A DNA stretch of 33,201 nucleotides from an uncultured Allofournierella sp. (GTDB lineage Bacteria; Bacillota; Clostridia; Oscillospirales; Ruminococcaceae): the NCBI GenBank assembly GCA_944382775.1, contig CALWNI010000015.1, positions 1-33,201 on the forward strand, read 5' to 3'. Below are positions 16,265 to 24,361 of this stretch, piece after piece (position 1 is the first letter of the stretch; every line of letters starts with the position of its first letter). The notes beneath the pieces are model-generated. The model was not told where the DNA came from and searched no databases. It saw only the letters and a program-made list of their open reading frames with translations. The position numbers and the translations under genes were made by a program.

Positions 16265-17308
16265 ATGAAGAGTCAGCAATCCAAAACGGATTTGGAACAG
16301 TTAAAACGGCAAACGGTAGACTTGTTTGTGACATGGATGGAACAAGCAGAACGCTTGGAAGGGTGTTCTTGTCAATCAAGCCCGGAAAATCTCGAAGCGT
16401 GGCCGAACTTAGCGCAGATTACACCACAGCAGCTGCCGTATTTGCAAGACTATATCGCACATCTAACCCAGCTTACCAAGCAATACGCAATGCAACTGCA
16501 AAACAAAAACAAAGTGGCGTATCAGGGCACCGAAGGGGCCTTTTCTCACATTGCATTGCGCAAACTGTTTCCCCATGCGCAGGCACAAAAATATCCAACT
16601 TGGGCAGGCGTATTCGAGGCAGTGCAAACGGGGCAGGCAGAATACGGGGTTCTGCCCTTTGAAAACAGCCATGCGGGCGATGTTTCGGCGGTGTTGGACC
16701 TTTGCTTTGCCCACCCGGAACTCAGCGTTTGCCGGGTATATGATTTGCCGGTGAACCAAAATCTGTTGGCATTGCCCGGTACAAAACTTTCGGATGTGCG
16801 GCGGGTACTAAGCCACCCACAAGCCATTGCACAAAGTGAGCCGTTTTTGCGTTGCTTGCAGCTGGAAACCAGCGAATGTCTGAATACGGCATTAGCGGCG
16901 CAAACGGTGGCAGAACAAGGGGACAAAACGCTGGCAGCCATTGCAAGCGAAGAAACTGCCCGGTTATATGGGCTGGAAGTATTGGCAAAGGGGATTAACT
17001 CAGACCAGGATAATACCACACGGTTTATCGTAATCAGTAAAGAACGCCCGGCGCAGGGTAACCGATTCAGCTTGCTGTTTACCGTGGACCACAAAGCAGG
17101 ACAGCTGGCCCGTGTGATTCAAGAAATTGGTGCGGCAGGTTTTAATATGGAGTGTATCAAAAGCCGCCCCATGCCGGGCGCACGGTTTGAGTATTATTTT
17201 TATGTGGAACTGGAAGGAACTGTGGAAGAGTACAGCACGCAAACACTGCTTACCAATTTAACGGATATCTGCAATACCTTGCGTGTATTGGGGGTCTACA
17301 CAAAATGA
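16265..17308 (+). CDS. pheA: Prephenate dehydratase with ACT domain and degenerate mutase-like N-terminus
   Basis: A 347-residue enzyme converting prephenate to phenylpyruvate in Phe synthesis. The dehydratase domain begins near residue 84 (VAYQGTEGAFSH), with LPFENSHAG and the catalytic TTRF (251-254). A C-terminal ACT regulatory domain follows (about 265-345). In the ACT domain the usual ESRP Phe-binding motif appears as KSRP (299-302). Residues 1-80 are helical and sit where CM-PDT fusion proteins carry chorismate mutase, but the catalytic Arg/Lys/Arg-Glu pattern of AroQ mutases is not visible. The ATG at 16265 has GGGAGGTG (16252-16259). It is first gene of the nine-gene operon; its stop overlaps an ATG in front of aroB. 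Confidence 0.9.
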   Translation: MKSQQSKTDLEQLKRQTVDLFVTWMEQAERLEGCSCQSSPENLEAWPNLAQITPQQLPYLQDYIAHLTQLTKQYAMQLQNKNKVAYQGTEGAFSHIALRKLFPHAQAQKYPTWAGVFEAVQTGQAEYGVLPFENSHAGDVSAVLDLCFAHPELSVCRVYDLPVNQNLLALPGTKLSDVRRVLSHPQAIAQSEPFLRCLQLETSECLNTALAAQTVAEQGDKTLAAIASEETARLYGLEVLAKGINSDQDNTTRFIVISKERPAQGNRFSLLFTVDHKAGQLARVIQEIGAAGFNMECIKSRPMPGARFEYYFYVELEGTVEEYSTQTLLTNLTDICNTLRVLGVYTK

Positions 17309-17334
17309 AACAGAATACAAGGAGCAACAAGGGA

Positions 17335-18357
17335 ATGAAGTTAACCATGCGGCTGGGCAAACGCAGCTATGATATTATCTTAAAGCGCGGTGCGCTACAA
17401 CATATCGGTCTGTTGGCAAACCTAAATCGCAAGGTTTTTATTGTTACTGATTCGGGGGTGCCGCCCCAATATGCCCAAACGGTTTGTGCACAGTGCAAAG
17501 AGGGGCATATCCATACCATTCCCCAAGGGGAAGCAAGCAAAAGCCTGGCGATGTATCAAACGCTGCTTTGTTCCATGCTGCAAGCAGGCTTTGGCAGAGG
17601 CGATTTGGTCATTGCAGTTGGCGGTGGCGTAGTAGGAGACTTGGCCGGCTTTGTGGCAGCAACCTATATGCGCGGCATTGATTTTATTAACTGCCCCACC
17701 ACAACCCTTTCGCAAATTGACTCTTCCATTGGCGGAAAAGTGGCGGTAGACTTGGGGGCAACCAAAAATATCGTAGGGGCTTTTTGGCAGCCCAAACTGG
17801 TGGTAGTGGACCCGGATACCCTGGAAACCTTGCCCCGTCGCCATTTTATCAATGGATTGGCAGAAAGCATCAAGATGAGCCTGACCAGCGATGCGGCTTT
17901 GTTTGAGCTGTTTGAACAGGCCGATGTGGACAAGGAAATTGAAACCATTATCTACCGCAGCCTGCTGATTAAAAAGCATGTGGTGGAACAGGACGAAACC
18001 GAGCAGGGGATGCGTGCCATTTTAAACTTTGGGCATACCTTGGGGCACGGCATTGAAGCGGTCAAAGGCATTACCGGCCGCCGCAAACAGGGTTTGTACC
18101 ATGGCGAGTGCGTGGCATTGGGAATGCTGCCCATGATTGAGGATAAAAAGCTGGCAAAACGTGTACGGGCGGTGTATCGCAAATTGGGTCTGCCTGCACG
18201 GGCTGGTTACAACAAAGAAAAGGTATGGGCGCACATGCTGCACGATAAAAAGGTGCGCGGCGGCAACATTACCGTGGTAAAGGTGCCGGGTTTAGGCTGC
18301 TGGCGGTTGGATACCCTGCCGTCTGACCAATTAAAAGAAATGCTGATGGGGAAGTGA
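17335..18357 (+). CDS. aroB: 3-dehydroquinate synthase
   Basis: Catalyses the NAD- and metal-dependent cyclisation of DAHP to 3-dehydroquinate, shikimate step 2. The 340-residue protein has the NAD-binding GGGVVGDLAGFVAATYMRG, PTTTLSQIDSSIGGK, the ESIKMSLTSD region with a metal-ligand glutamate, and NFGHTLGHGIE plus HGECVALGM with the metal-ligand histidines. An in-frame ATG at 17305 overlaps the pheA stop and would add 10 residues. I prefer 17335 because AAGGAG (17319-17324) lies 10 bases upstream and MKLTMRLGKRSYDI matches the family's usual start. Stop TGA, 4 bases before aroC. Confidence 0.95.
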   Translation: MKLTMRLGKRSYDIILKRGALQHIGLLANLNRKVFIVTDSGVPPQYAQTVCAQCKEGHIHTIPQGEASKSLAMYQTLLCSMLQAGFGRGDLVIAVGGGVVGDLAGFVAATYMRGIDFINCPTTTLSQIDSSIGGKVAVDLGATKNIVGAFWQPKLVVVDPDTLETLPRRHFINGLAESIKMSLTSDAALFELFEQADVDKEIETIIYRSLLIKKHVVEQDETEQGMRAILNFGHTLGHGIEAVKGITGRRKQGLYHGECVALGMLPMIEDKKLAKRVRAVYRKLGLPARAGYNKEKVWAHMLHDKKVRGGNITVVKVPGLGCWRLDTLPSDQLKEMLMGK

Positions 18358-18361
18358 TGGC

Positions 18362-19480
18362 ATGAAAAATACCTATGGAACAGCTGTTACGCTGACCATA
18401 TTCGGCGAAAGCCACGGAGCCGCCATTGGTGCTGTTTTAGATGGCATTGGAGCAGGCGTTCCCATTGATGAAGAATTTATTGCACAGCAGATGGAAAAAC
18501 GCCGTGCAAAGGGCGGGGGCCTTTCTACCAACCGAATCGAAGCGGACAAGGTTCGCTTTTTAAGCGGTGTATACAACGGATATACCACCGGCACCGCAAT
18601 TACGATGGCAATCGAGAACAACAACACGCGACCAGGCGATTACAAGAAAACCCTTGCCTTGCCTCGTCCCGGTCATGCGGATTATACCGCCCATGTTAAA
18701 TACCAAGGCTTTGAGGATTTTCGGGGCGGTGGTCATTTTTCCGGCAGAATTACAGCGGCACTCTGTGCAGCCGGTGCCGTGTGCCAAAGCGTTTTACAGG
18801 CCAAGGGCATTCAGATTGCCACCCACATTGCCCGTGTGGGCGGTGTGGCAGATATGCCTTTTGCGCAGGAGCAAACCGCACTGCAACAGCAGATAGAGCA
18901 GTTACAAAAGACGATGGAGCTACCGGTTTTGTCCAATACAGCAGCCGAAGAAATGAAAGCACGGATTCGCCAGGCGGCAGAGCAGGGCGATAGCGTGGGC
19001 GGCGTTTTGGAAACGGCGGTCATGGGAATGCCGGCAGGGGTGGGCGAACCCTTTTTTGACAGTGTGGAAAGTCAGCTGGCCCATTTGCTATTTAGCATTC
19101 CTGCCATAAAAGGAGTAGAGTTTGGGTCTGGGTTTGCCTTGGCGGAGATGCAGGGCAGCCAAGCCAACGACCCCTTTGTGATGCAGAACGGTACCATTCG
19201 TACCGCCACAAACCACAACGGCGGAATCAATGGGGGAATTACCAACGGCATGCCGCTGATGCTGCGCACGGTTATAAAACCCACCCCCAGTATTTACAAG
19301 GAACAACAAACGGTGGATATGCAGCAAAAGGTTCCTGCTACCCTGCAAATTCAAGGCAGGCATGACCCTTGCATTGCCCATCGGGCGGCAATTGTGCAAA
19401 CAAGCGCAGTGGCATTCGGGCTGCTGGATTTACTGACCCAGCGGTATGGAACGCTGTGGCACACACAAAAGGAGGAATAA
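18362..19480 (+). CDS. aroC: Chorismate synthase
   Basis: Forms chorismate from EPSP by an FMNH2-dependent 1,4-elimination, the last shared step of the pathway. The 372-residue protein shows the signature blocks: FGESHGAAIGAVLDG near residues 12-26, RPGHADYTAHVKYQGFEDFR, then GGGHFSGRITA, NHNGGINGGITNGMPL, and GRHDPCIAHRA near the C-terminus. Length is normal. It begins 4 bases after aroB. The SD is not a strong consensus (GGGGAAGTGATGG), suggesting coupling to aroB translation. Confidence 0.97.
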   Translation: MKNTYGTAVTLTIFGESHGAAIGAVLDGIGAGVPIDEEFIAQQMEKRRAKGGGLSTNRIEADKVRFLSGVYNGYTTGTAITMAIENNNTRPGDYKKTLALPRPGHADYTAHVKYQGFEDFRGGGHFSGRITAALCAAGAVCQSVLQAKGIQIATHIARVGGVADMPFAQEQTALQQQIEQLQKTMELPVLSNTAAEEMKARIRQAAEQGDSVGGVLETAVMGMPAGVGEPFFDSVESQLAHLLFSIPAIKGVEFGSGFALAEMQGSQANDPFVMQNGTIRTATNHNGGINGGITNGMPLMLRTVIKPTPSIYKEQQTVDMQQKVPATLQIQGRHDPCIAHRAAIVQTSAVAFGLLDLLTQRYGTLWHTQKEE

Positions 19481-19485
19481 CGTCC

Positions 19486-20748
19486 ATGGAATATGGATTG
19501 ATTGGCGAAAAGCTGGGACACAGCTATGCAAAAGAAGTACACGAAGCATTGGCGGATTACGATTATCGGCTGTGGCCCTTGCCCACCGAGCAGGAAGCCC
19601 ATGACTTTATGCAAAAACGCAATTTCAAGGCGATTAACGTAACCATTCCCTATAAGCAGCTGGTAATTCCCTACTGTGCGCTGCTGGAGCCCAAAGCCGA
19701 AAAAATCGGGGCGGTAAATACCATTGTAAACCGCGATGGCTTTTTGCACGGATATAACACCGACTACGACGGCTTTTTGTATATGGCAAAGCAGCATGGG
19801 GTGGATTTTAAAGACAAAACCGTTTTGGTTTTGGGCACTGGCGGCACAAGCCATACCGTAAATGCAGTGGCAATGGACGAGGGCGCAAAACAGGTGATTT
19901 TTGTAAGCCGCAGCAAAAAAGACGGAGCCATTACCTACGAAGAAGCACCCAGCCACAGCGAGGTGCAGATTATCATTAACACAACGCCGGCAGGCATGTA
20001 TCCCAACGTGGGCGGCTGCCATATCCAGCCTGCGGACTTCCCCAACCTGGAAGCGGTTCTGGATGTGGTGTACAACCCCTTCCGCACCGAGCTGATTATG
20101 CGTGCGGAAGAAGCAGGGGTAATTGCGTCCGGTGGTTTGCAGATGTTGGTGGCACAGGCGGTATATGCTGCACGGCACTTTATCCGCCAGCACATTCCCG
20201 AAAGCCATATTGCCCCTATTTGCGAGCAGATTTATGCCATGCACGCAAACATTTCGCTGGTGGGTATGCCCAGCAGCGGAAAAACCACCATTGGCCGCTA
20301 TCTGGCACAGGTTTTGGACCGCAAGTTTGTGGATTTGGACGCTGAAATTGAAAAGGCCGAAGGCAGAAAACCGGCGGATATTATCCGAGAAGACGGCGAA
20401 GAGGCGTTCCGTGCCATTGAACAGCGGATCACCGCACAGGTTGGCAAGGAAAACGGGCAGGTAATCAGCTGCGGCGGCGGTGTGATCAAACGCAAAGAAA
20501 ATGTGCGGGCACTGCATCAAAATGGCTTGATTGTGTTTATCGACCGCCCGGTAGAGCTGTTGCGTGTGGGCGGCGACCGTCCGCTGTCCGGCAGTTTGGA
20601 AGCCTTGCGCCAAATGGAACAGGAACGCCGCCCGTTGTACGAGTCCATTGCGGATATCACGGTTGTAAATGACAGCGATGTGTTCTTGGATGCCGCAAAA
20701 GAGGCAGAAAGGGCGATTCATGAAGCTTTTGGTTATAAATGGGCCTAA
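19486..20748 (+). CDS. aroEK: Shikimate dehydrogenase-shikimate kinase fusion
   Basis: A 420-residue fusion covering shikimate steps 4 and 5. Residues 1 to about 250 are AroE: IGEKLGHSYAKEVHEAL, substrate motif NVTIPYK with catalytic Lys, GYNTDYDGF, the NADP loop GTGGTSHT and a late ASGGLQMLVAQA. A short linker leads to AroK, with P-loop GMPSSGKTT (260-268), DLDAEIEKAEGRKPADII, a CGGGVIKRKENV block and a lid RDRPL-like GGDRPLSG. Both domains look catalytically complete. AAGGAGG (19470-19476) overlaps the aroC stop region. The 3' end overlaps aroQ by 29 bases. This fusion order makes two consecutive enzymes from one chain. 'aroEK' is a descriptive label. Confidence 0.94.
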   Translation: MEYGLIGEKLGHSYAKEVHEALADYDYRLWPLPTEQEAHDFMQKRNFKAINVTIPYKQLVIPYCALLEPKAEKIGAVNTIVNRDGFLHGYNTDYDGFLYMAKQHGVDFKDKTVLVLGTGGTSHTVNAVAMDEGAKQVIFVSRSKKDGAITYEEAPSHSEVQIIINTTPAGMYPNVGGCHIQPADFPNLEAVLDVVYNPFRTELIMRAEEAGVIASGGLQMLVAQAVYAARHFIRQHIPESHIAPICEQIYAMHANISLVGMPSSGKTTIGRYLAQVLDRKFVDLDAEIEKAEGRKPADIIREDGEEAFRAIEQRITAQVGKENGQVISCGGGVIKRKENVRALHQNGLIVFIDRPVELLRVGGDRPLSGSLEALRQMEQERRPLYESIADITVVNDSDVFLDAAKEAERAIHEAFGYKWA

Positions 20749-21163
20749 CTTGAATTTGTTGGGTCTGCGTGAACCGGGGCTGTATGGCACCGTGGACTAC
20801 AATGGGTTGGTACAGATGATTCAAACCGCCTGCGAGCAGCGGGGCATTGAGGTTCGGTTTTATCAATCCAACCACGAGGGCGATTTGGTGGATGCCATTC
20901 AGCAAGCAAGATTTGACTGCGACGGGATTGTAATCAATCCCGCCGCATACACCCATACCAGCATTGCCATTTTGGACGCACTAAAGGCGGTGAATCTGCC
21001 GGCGGCCGAGGTACATATTACCGATGTAACAAAGCGGGAACCCTTTCGGCAAATCAGTTATGCGGGTATGGTATGCCAAGGTCATTTTATTGGCGAGGGG
21101 CTGCAAGGGTACATTCATGCGGTGGACTTTTTGCAGCAGAAAATAAAGGGAAAGGATTGTTGA
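20720..21163 (+). CDS. aroQ: 3-dehydroquinate dehydratase, type II
   Basis: Reversibly dehydrates 3-dehydroquinate to 3-dehydroshikimate, step 3. The 147-residue protein is the usual length of the type II enzyme. Motifs are NGPNLNLLGLREPGLYG with catalytic Tyr and loop Arg, FYQSNHEGDLVD, INPAAYTHTSIA, and EVHITDVTKREPFR with catalytic His and the substrate-binding Arg. The ATG at 20720 lies inside the end of aroEK (29-base overlap), with GAAAGGG just upstream; no start farther upstream fits the family N-terminus. The overlap implies tight coupling. Confidence 0.95.
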   Translation: MKLLVINGPNLNLLGLREPGLYGTVDYNGLVQMIQTACEQRGIEVRFYQSNHEGDLVDAIQQARFDCDGIVINPAAYTHTSIAILDALKAVNLPAAEVHITDVTKREPFRQISYAGMVCQGHFIGEGLQGYIHAVDFLQQKIKGKDC

Positions 21164-21165
21164 CC

Positions 21166-22197
21166 ATGATTATTTCAACCAAACGGGGCACACCCCAAGA
21201 GGAATTGCAAAAAATTATTGCAGAATTTGAAGCGCAGGGTTTGGAAGTTACCCTGATTCGCGGGGCAGAATATAACGTGTTTGGCCTGGTGGGCGACACC
21301 ACAAAAATCAACGAAAAAGTAGTGGCGGCCAATCCCTGGGTAGACAGCGTTACACGGGTGTCTGCACCATACAAAAAAGCAAATCGGTTATTTCACGAGG
21401 AGGATACCATCGTGGATGTAAATGGTATCAAAATTGGCGGCAAGGAAGATTTGGTGATCATTGGCGGACCTTGCAGCGTAGAGGGTGAAGCCTCTACCAT
21501 TGAAATCGCCAAACAGGTAAAACAGGCAGGCGGCTGTATGCTGCGCGGCGGTGCGTACAAACCCCGCACTTCGCCCTATGCTTTCCAAGGATTGGGCACC
21601 GAGGGTATTTTGGCAATGGTCAAAGCCCGTGAAATTACAGGCCTGCCCATTGTCAGCGAGTTGATGAGCGAAGATAAAATTGATGAGTTTGAAGAATATG
21701 TGGACATCGTGCAGATTGGTGCCCGCAATATGCAGAACTTCCAGCTGTTAAAGGCAGTGGGTAAGATGAAAAAGCCGGTGCTGCTGAAGCGCGGCCTTGC
21801 CAACACCATCGAAGAGTGGATTATGAGTGCCGAGTACATCATGGCCGGCGGCAACGAAAATGTCATCTTCTGCGAACGAGGCATTCGCACCTTTGAAAAG
21901 TACACACGCAACACCCTCGACCTGTCGGTGGTGCCCATTCTCAAGCAAAAAACCCACCTGCCCATTATCATCGACCCCAGCCATGCCACCGGCGACTGGC
22001 GTTTGGTGCAAAGCATGAGCTTGGCAGCGGTGGCAGCCGGTGCCGATGGTCTGATTATCGAGGTACACAACGACCCCGAACATGCCTGGAGCGACGGCGC
22101 ACAAACCCTAAACCCCGAGCACTTCAAGCAAACGGTGGACCAGTGCCGCAAGGTTGCGCAGGTTTTGGGTCGAGGCGTTCGCAACCCCAATCCCTAA
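21166..22197 (+). CDS. aroF: DAHP synthase with N-terminal ferredoxin-like domain
   Basis: Condenses PEP and erythrose 4-phosphate to DAHP, the committed first step. The 343-residue type I-beta enzyme has an N-terminal ferredoxin-like regulatory domain (about 1-70), the site of feedback inhibition in the Thermotoga-type enzyme. The TIM barrel follows, with IIGGPCSVEGE, RGGAYKPRTSPYAFQG, KRGLANTIEEW, CERGIRTFE, and IIDPSHATG. It carries no fused AroQ chorismate mutase domain, notable because this operon lacks a clear mutase. The start ATG is 2 bases after the aroQ stop, with GGGAAAGGA upstream. Confidence 0.95.
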   Translation: MIISTKRGTPQEELQKIIAEFEAQGLEVTLIRGAEYNVFGLVGDTTKINEKVVAANPWVDSVTRVSAPYKKANRLFHEEDTIVDVNGIKIGGKEDLVIIGGPCSVEGEASTIEIAKQVKQAGGCMLRGGAYKPRTSPYAFQGLGTEGILAMVKAREITGLPIVSELMSEDKIDEFEEYVDIVQIGARNMQNFQLLKAVGKMKKPVLLKRGLANTIEEWIMSAEYIMAGGNENVIFCERGIRTFEKYTRNTLDLSVVPILKQKTHLPIIIDPSHATGDWRLVQSMSLAAVAAGADGLIIEVHNDPEHAWSDGAQTLNPEHFKQTVDQCRKVAQVLGRGVRNPNP

Positions 22198-22218
22198 CCC
22201 ATAAGGAGGAAACGTGCC

Positions 22219-23508
22219 ATGATTGCGAACATTACAGCAAATTGCATTGGCGGCAGCATCACCGCACCGCCTTCCAAAAGTATGGCACATCGCGCAGTGC
22301 TTTGTGCGGCTTTGGCAAAGGGAACTTCTTGCATTCATCACTTGCAGGCAAGCCAAGATGTTACCGCCACATTACAGGCGGCCCAGCAGCTGGGGGCTGC
22401 CGTGTTGCGGGATAAGGACACGGCACAGATTACCGGCAGCGGCAGCATTGCAGCAGTGCAAGCCCCCATTAACTGTTGCGAAAGCGGCAGCACCCTGCGT
22501 TTTTTGGTTCCCATAGCAACGCTGAGCAACCAGCCCGTTACCTTTTGCGGAAAAGGGCGGTTATTTCAACGGCCCATGGGCGTTTACCAATCCGTTTTTT
22601 CGGCCCAGGGGCTTCGGTTTGACCAGCAGGCAGACCAGCTTGTGGTACAGGGGCGGTTATCACCCGGGGAATATACCCTGCGAGGCGATGTATCCAGCCA
22701 GTTTATCAGTGGATTGCTGTTTGCCTTACCGCTGCTTGCAGGCGATAGCACCATTTTAATTCAACCACCCTTTGAAAGCCGCAGCTATGTGGAGCTGACC
22801 CTTGCCGCTTTGCGGGATTTTGGGGTAAAAGCATCCTGGCAGAACGCCGAAAAAACGCAGCTTTTTATCCCGGGCAATCAGACCTATCAAAGCCGTACCT
22901 ATACAGTGGAAGCGGATTACAGCCAAGCGGCGTTTTTTGCGGTGCTGGGTGCAATTTGCGGAAACATTACCATAAACGGTCTGCGCCCGGATTCCTTGCA
23001 AGGCGATGCCGCCATTTTGCCCATTCTTGCCCGATGCGGTGCGGTGTTCACACGCAGCGGTGAATCGGTAACATTTGAAAAAAGCGAGCTGAAGGGCACC
23101 ACCATCGACCTTGCGGACTGCCCCGATTTGGGCCCCATTTTAATGACGCTGGGGCTTTTTTGCAAAGGAGAAACCCGCATTATCAACGCCGCCCGTCTGC
23201 GTATGAAAGAGAGCGACCGCATTGCAGCAATGGAGCAGGAATTGCGAAAATTCGGTGTGAATATTGAAAGTAGTTCCGATACCGTTGTGATACGGGGAAC
23301 AGAATGCAAACAGCCGCTTTTACTGGATGGGCATAATGACCATAGAGTTGTGATGAGTTTGGCAATGGCAGGGCTTTGTGCAAAGGTTCCGGTTGCAATT
23401 CAAGGGGCGCAGGCCGTTGCGAAAAGCTGGCCGGAATTTTTTGATGTGCTAAGTAGCATTGGAGCAACAGTTGAGGTGCAGTGCGATGCAGATGAAACAC
23501 AGCAGTAA
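22219..23508 (+). CDS. aroA: EPSP synthase (3-phosphoshikimate 1-carboxyvinyltransferase)
   Basis: Transfers the enolpyruvyl group of PEP to shikimate 3-phosphate, step 6. The 429-residue protein has PPSKSMAHRA near residue 17, ESGSTLRFL (corresponding to the NAGTAMRPL block of the E. coli enzyme), RLFQRPMGVY, DVSSQFISG, and RMKESDRIAAM. The glycine whose side-chain position governs glyphosate binding is retained, while the following Pro is Phe, so this is not the classical class I sequence. AAGGAGG precedes the ATG. Its 3' end overlaps tyrA by 23 bases. Confidence 0.95.
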   Translation: MIANITANCIGGSITAPPSKSMAHRAVLCAALAKGTSCIHHLQASQDVTATLQAAQQLGAAVLRDKDTAQITGSGSIAAVQAPINCCESGSTLRFLVPIATLSNQPVTFCGKGRLFQRPMGVYQSVFSAQGLRFDQQADQLVVQGRLSPGEYTLRGDVSSQFISGLLFALPLLAGDSTILIQPPFESRSYVELTLAALRDFGVKASWQNAEKTQLFIPGNQTYQSRTYTVEADYSQAAFFAVLGAICGNITINGLRPDSLQGDAAILPILARCGAVFTRSGESVTFEKSELKGTTIDLADCPDLGPILMTLGLFCKGETRIINAARLRMKESDRIAAMEQELRKFGVNIESSSDTVVIRGTECKQPLLLDGHNDHRVVMSLAMAGLCAKVPVAIQGAQAVAKSWPEFFDVLSSIGATVEVQCDADETQQ

Positions 23509-24358
23509 TATTGTGATTGTGGGCTTAGGGCTGCTGGGCGGCAGTTATGCCCGAGGGCTGCGCAAGGCAGGTTTTGACTTTGTGTATGCCATTGATGTGG
23601 ACCAAGATTCCATTGACTATGCAAAAGAACAGGGATATATCTGCGATGGCAAAACCTGCGATTTTGAAGAATGGCTGAAACAGGCAGACTATGTGGTGTT
23701 TGCGCTATATCCCGCCATGTTGCAAAATTGGGTAAAGCGATGGGGATATCTTTTACGGGATGGGTGTATCTGTACCGATGTGTCCGGCGTAAAAAATGGT
23801 TTGGTGCAATCGGTGCAGCGATTGCTTAAACCCGGTGTGGAATTTATCGCAAGCCATCCCATGGCAGGCAAAGAGGTAAGCGGAGTGCAAAATTCGCACC
23901 TGGTGGATTTTACGCCTGCCAACTTTTTGATTACACCCACAGAAAACAACACGGAGCGAGGCGTTAAGTTTGCGAAGGAGCTGGCGCAGGTGCTGGGATT
24001 TGCCCATGTGCGGGTGATTGACTGCGAAGAACATGACCGCATGATTGGTTATGTAAGCCAGCTGACCCATGCCATTGCGGTGAGTTTAATGTGTGCACCC
24101 GCTGCCGAGCGTTTTGCAGAATATACGGGGGATTCCTTTCGGGATTTGACCCGCATTGCCCGTATGAATGAAACTATGTGGGCGGAACTGTTTTTGTGGA
24201 ATCGAGAGAATTTGATTTGTGAAATAGATGATTTTTCTGCCCGGATGGAGTATTTAAAACAATGTTTGATTGACAATGACCGCAGCGAACTGGAGCGATT
24301 GTTCCGACAATCCACCCGAGCTCGAAAGGCATTTGACCAAAAAGAGAGGGAGGGATAA
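23486..24358 (+). CDS. tyrA: Prephenate dehydrogenase
   Basis: A 290-residue NAD(P)-dependent oxidative decarboxylase converting prephenate to 4-hydroxyphenylpyruvate (or arogenate to Tyr), the Tyr branch. The N-terminal Rossmann loop VGLGLLGGSYARGL, DVSGVKNGL, FIASHPMAGKEVSG, and SQLTHAIAVSL with the conserved His are visible. No chorismate mutase or ACT domain is fused. Starts at 23486 or 23492 both lie in the end of aroA; GAGGTG (23473-23478) favours 23486. The next gene starts 3 bases after the stop. Confidence 0.92.
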   Translation: MQMKHSSNIVIVGLGLLGGSYARGLRKAGFDFVYAIDVDQDSIDYAKEQGYICDGKTCDFEEWLKQADYVVFALYPAMLQNWVKRWGYLLRDGCICTDVSGVKNGLVQSVQRLLKPGVEFIASHPMAGKEVSGVQNSHLVDFTPANFLITPTENNTERGVKFAKELAQVLGFAHVRVIDCEEHDRMIGYVSQLTHAIAVSLMCAPAAERFAEYTGDSFRDLTRIARMNETMWAELFLWNRENLICEIDDFSARMEYLKQCLIDNDRSELERLFRQSTRARKAFDQKEREG

Positions 24359-24361
24359 GCG

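Noticed and set aside
19351-20790. Minus-strand ORF of 479 codons opposite the aroEK fusion
   Set aside because: A shadow frame: composition is typical of antisense translation and it crosses three real, overlapping genes.
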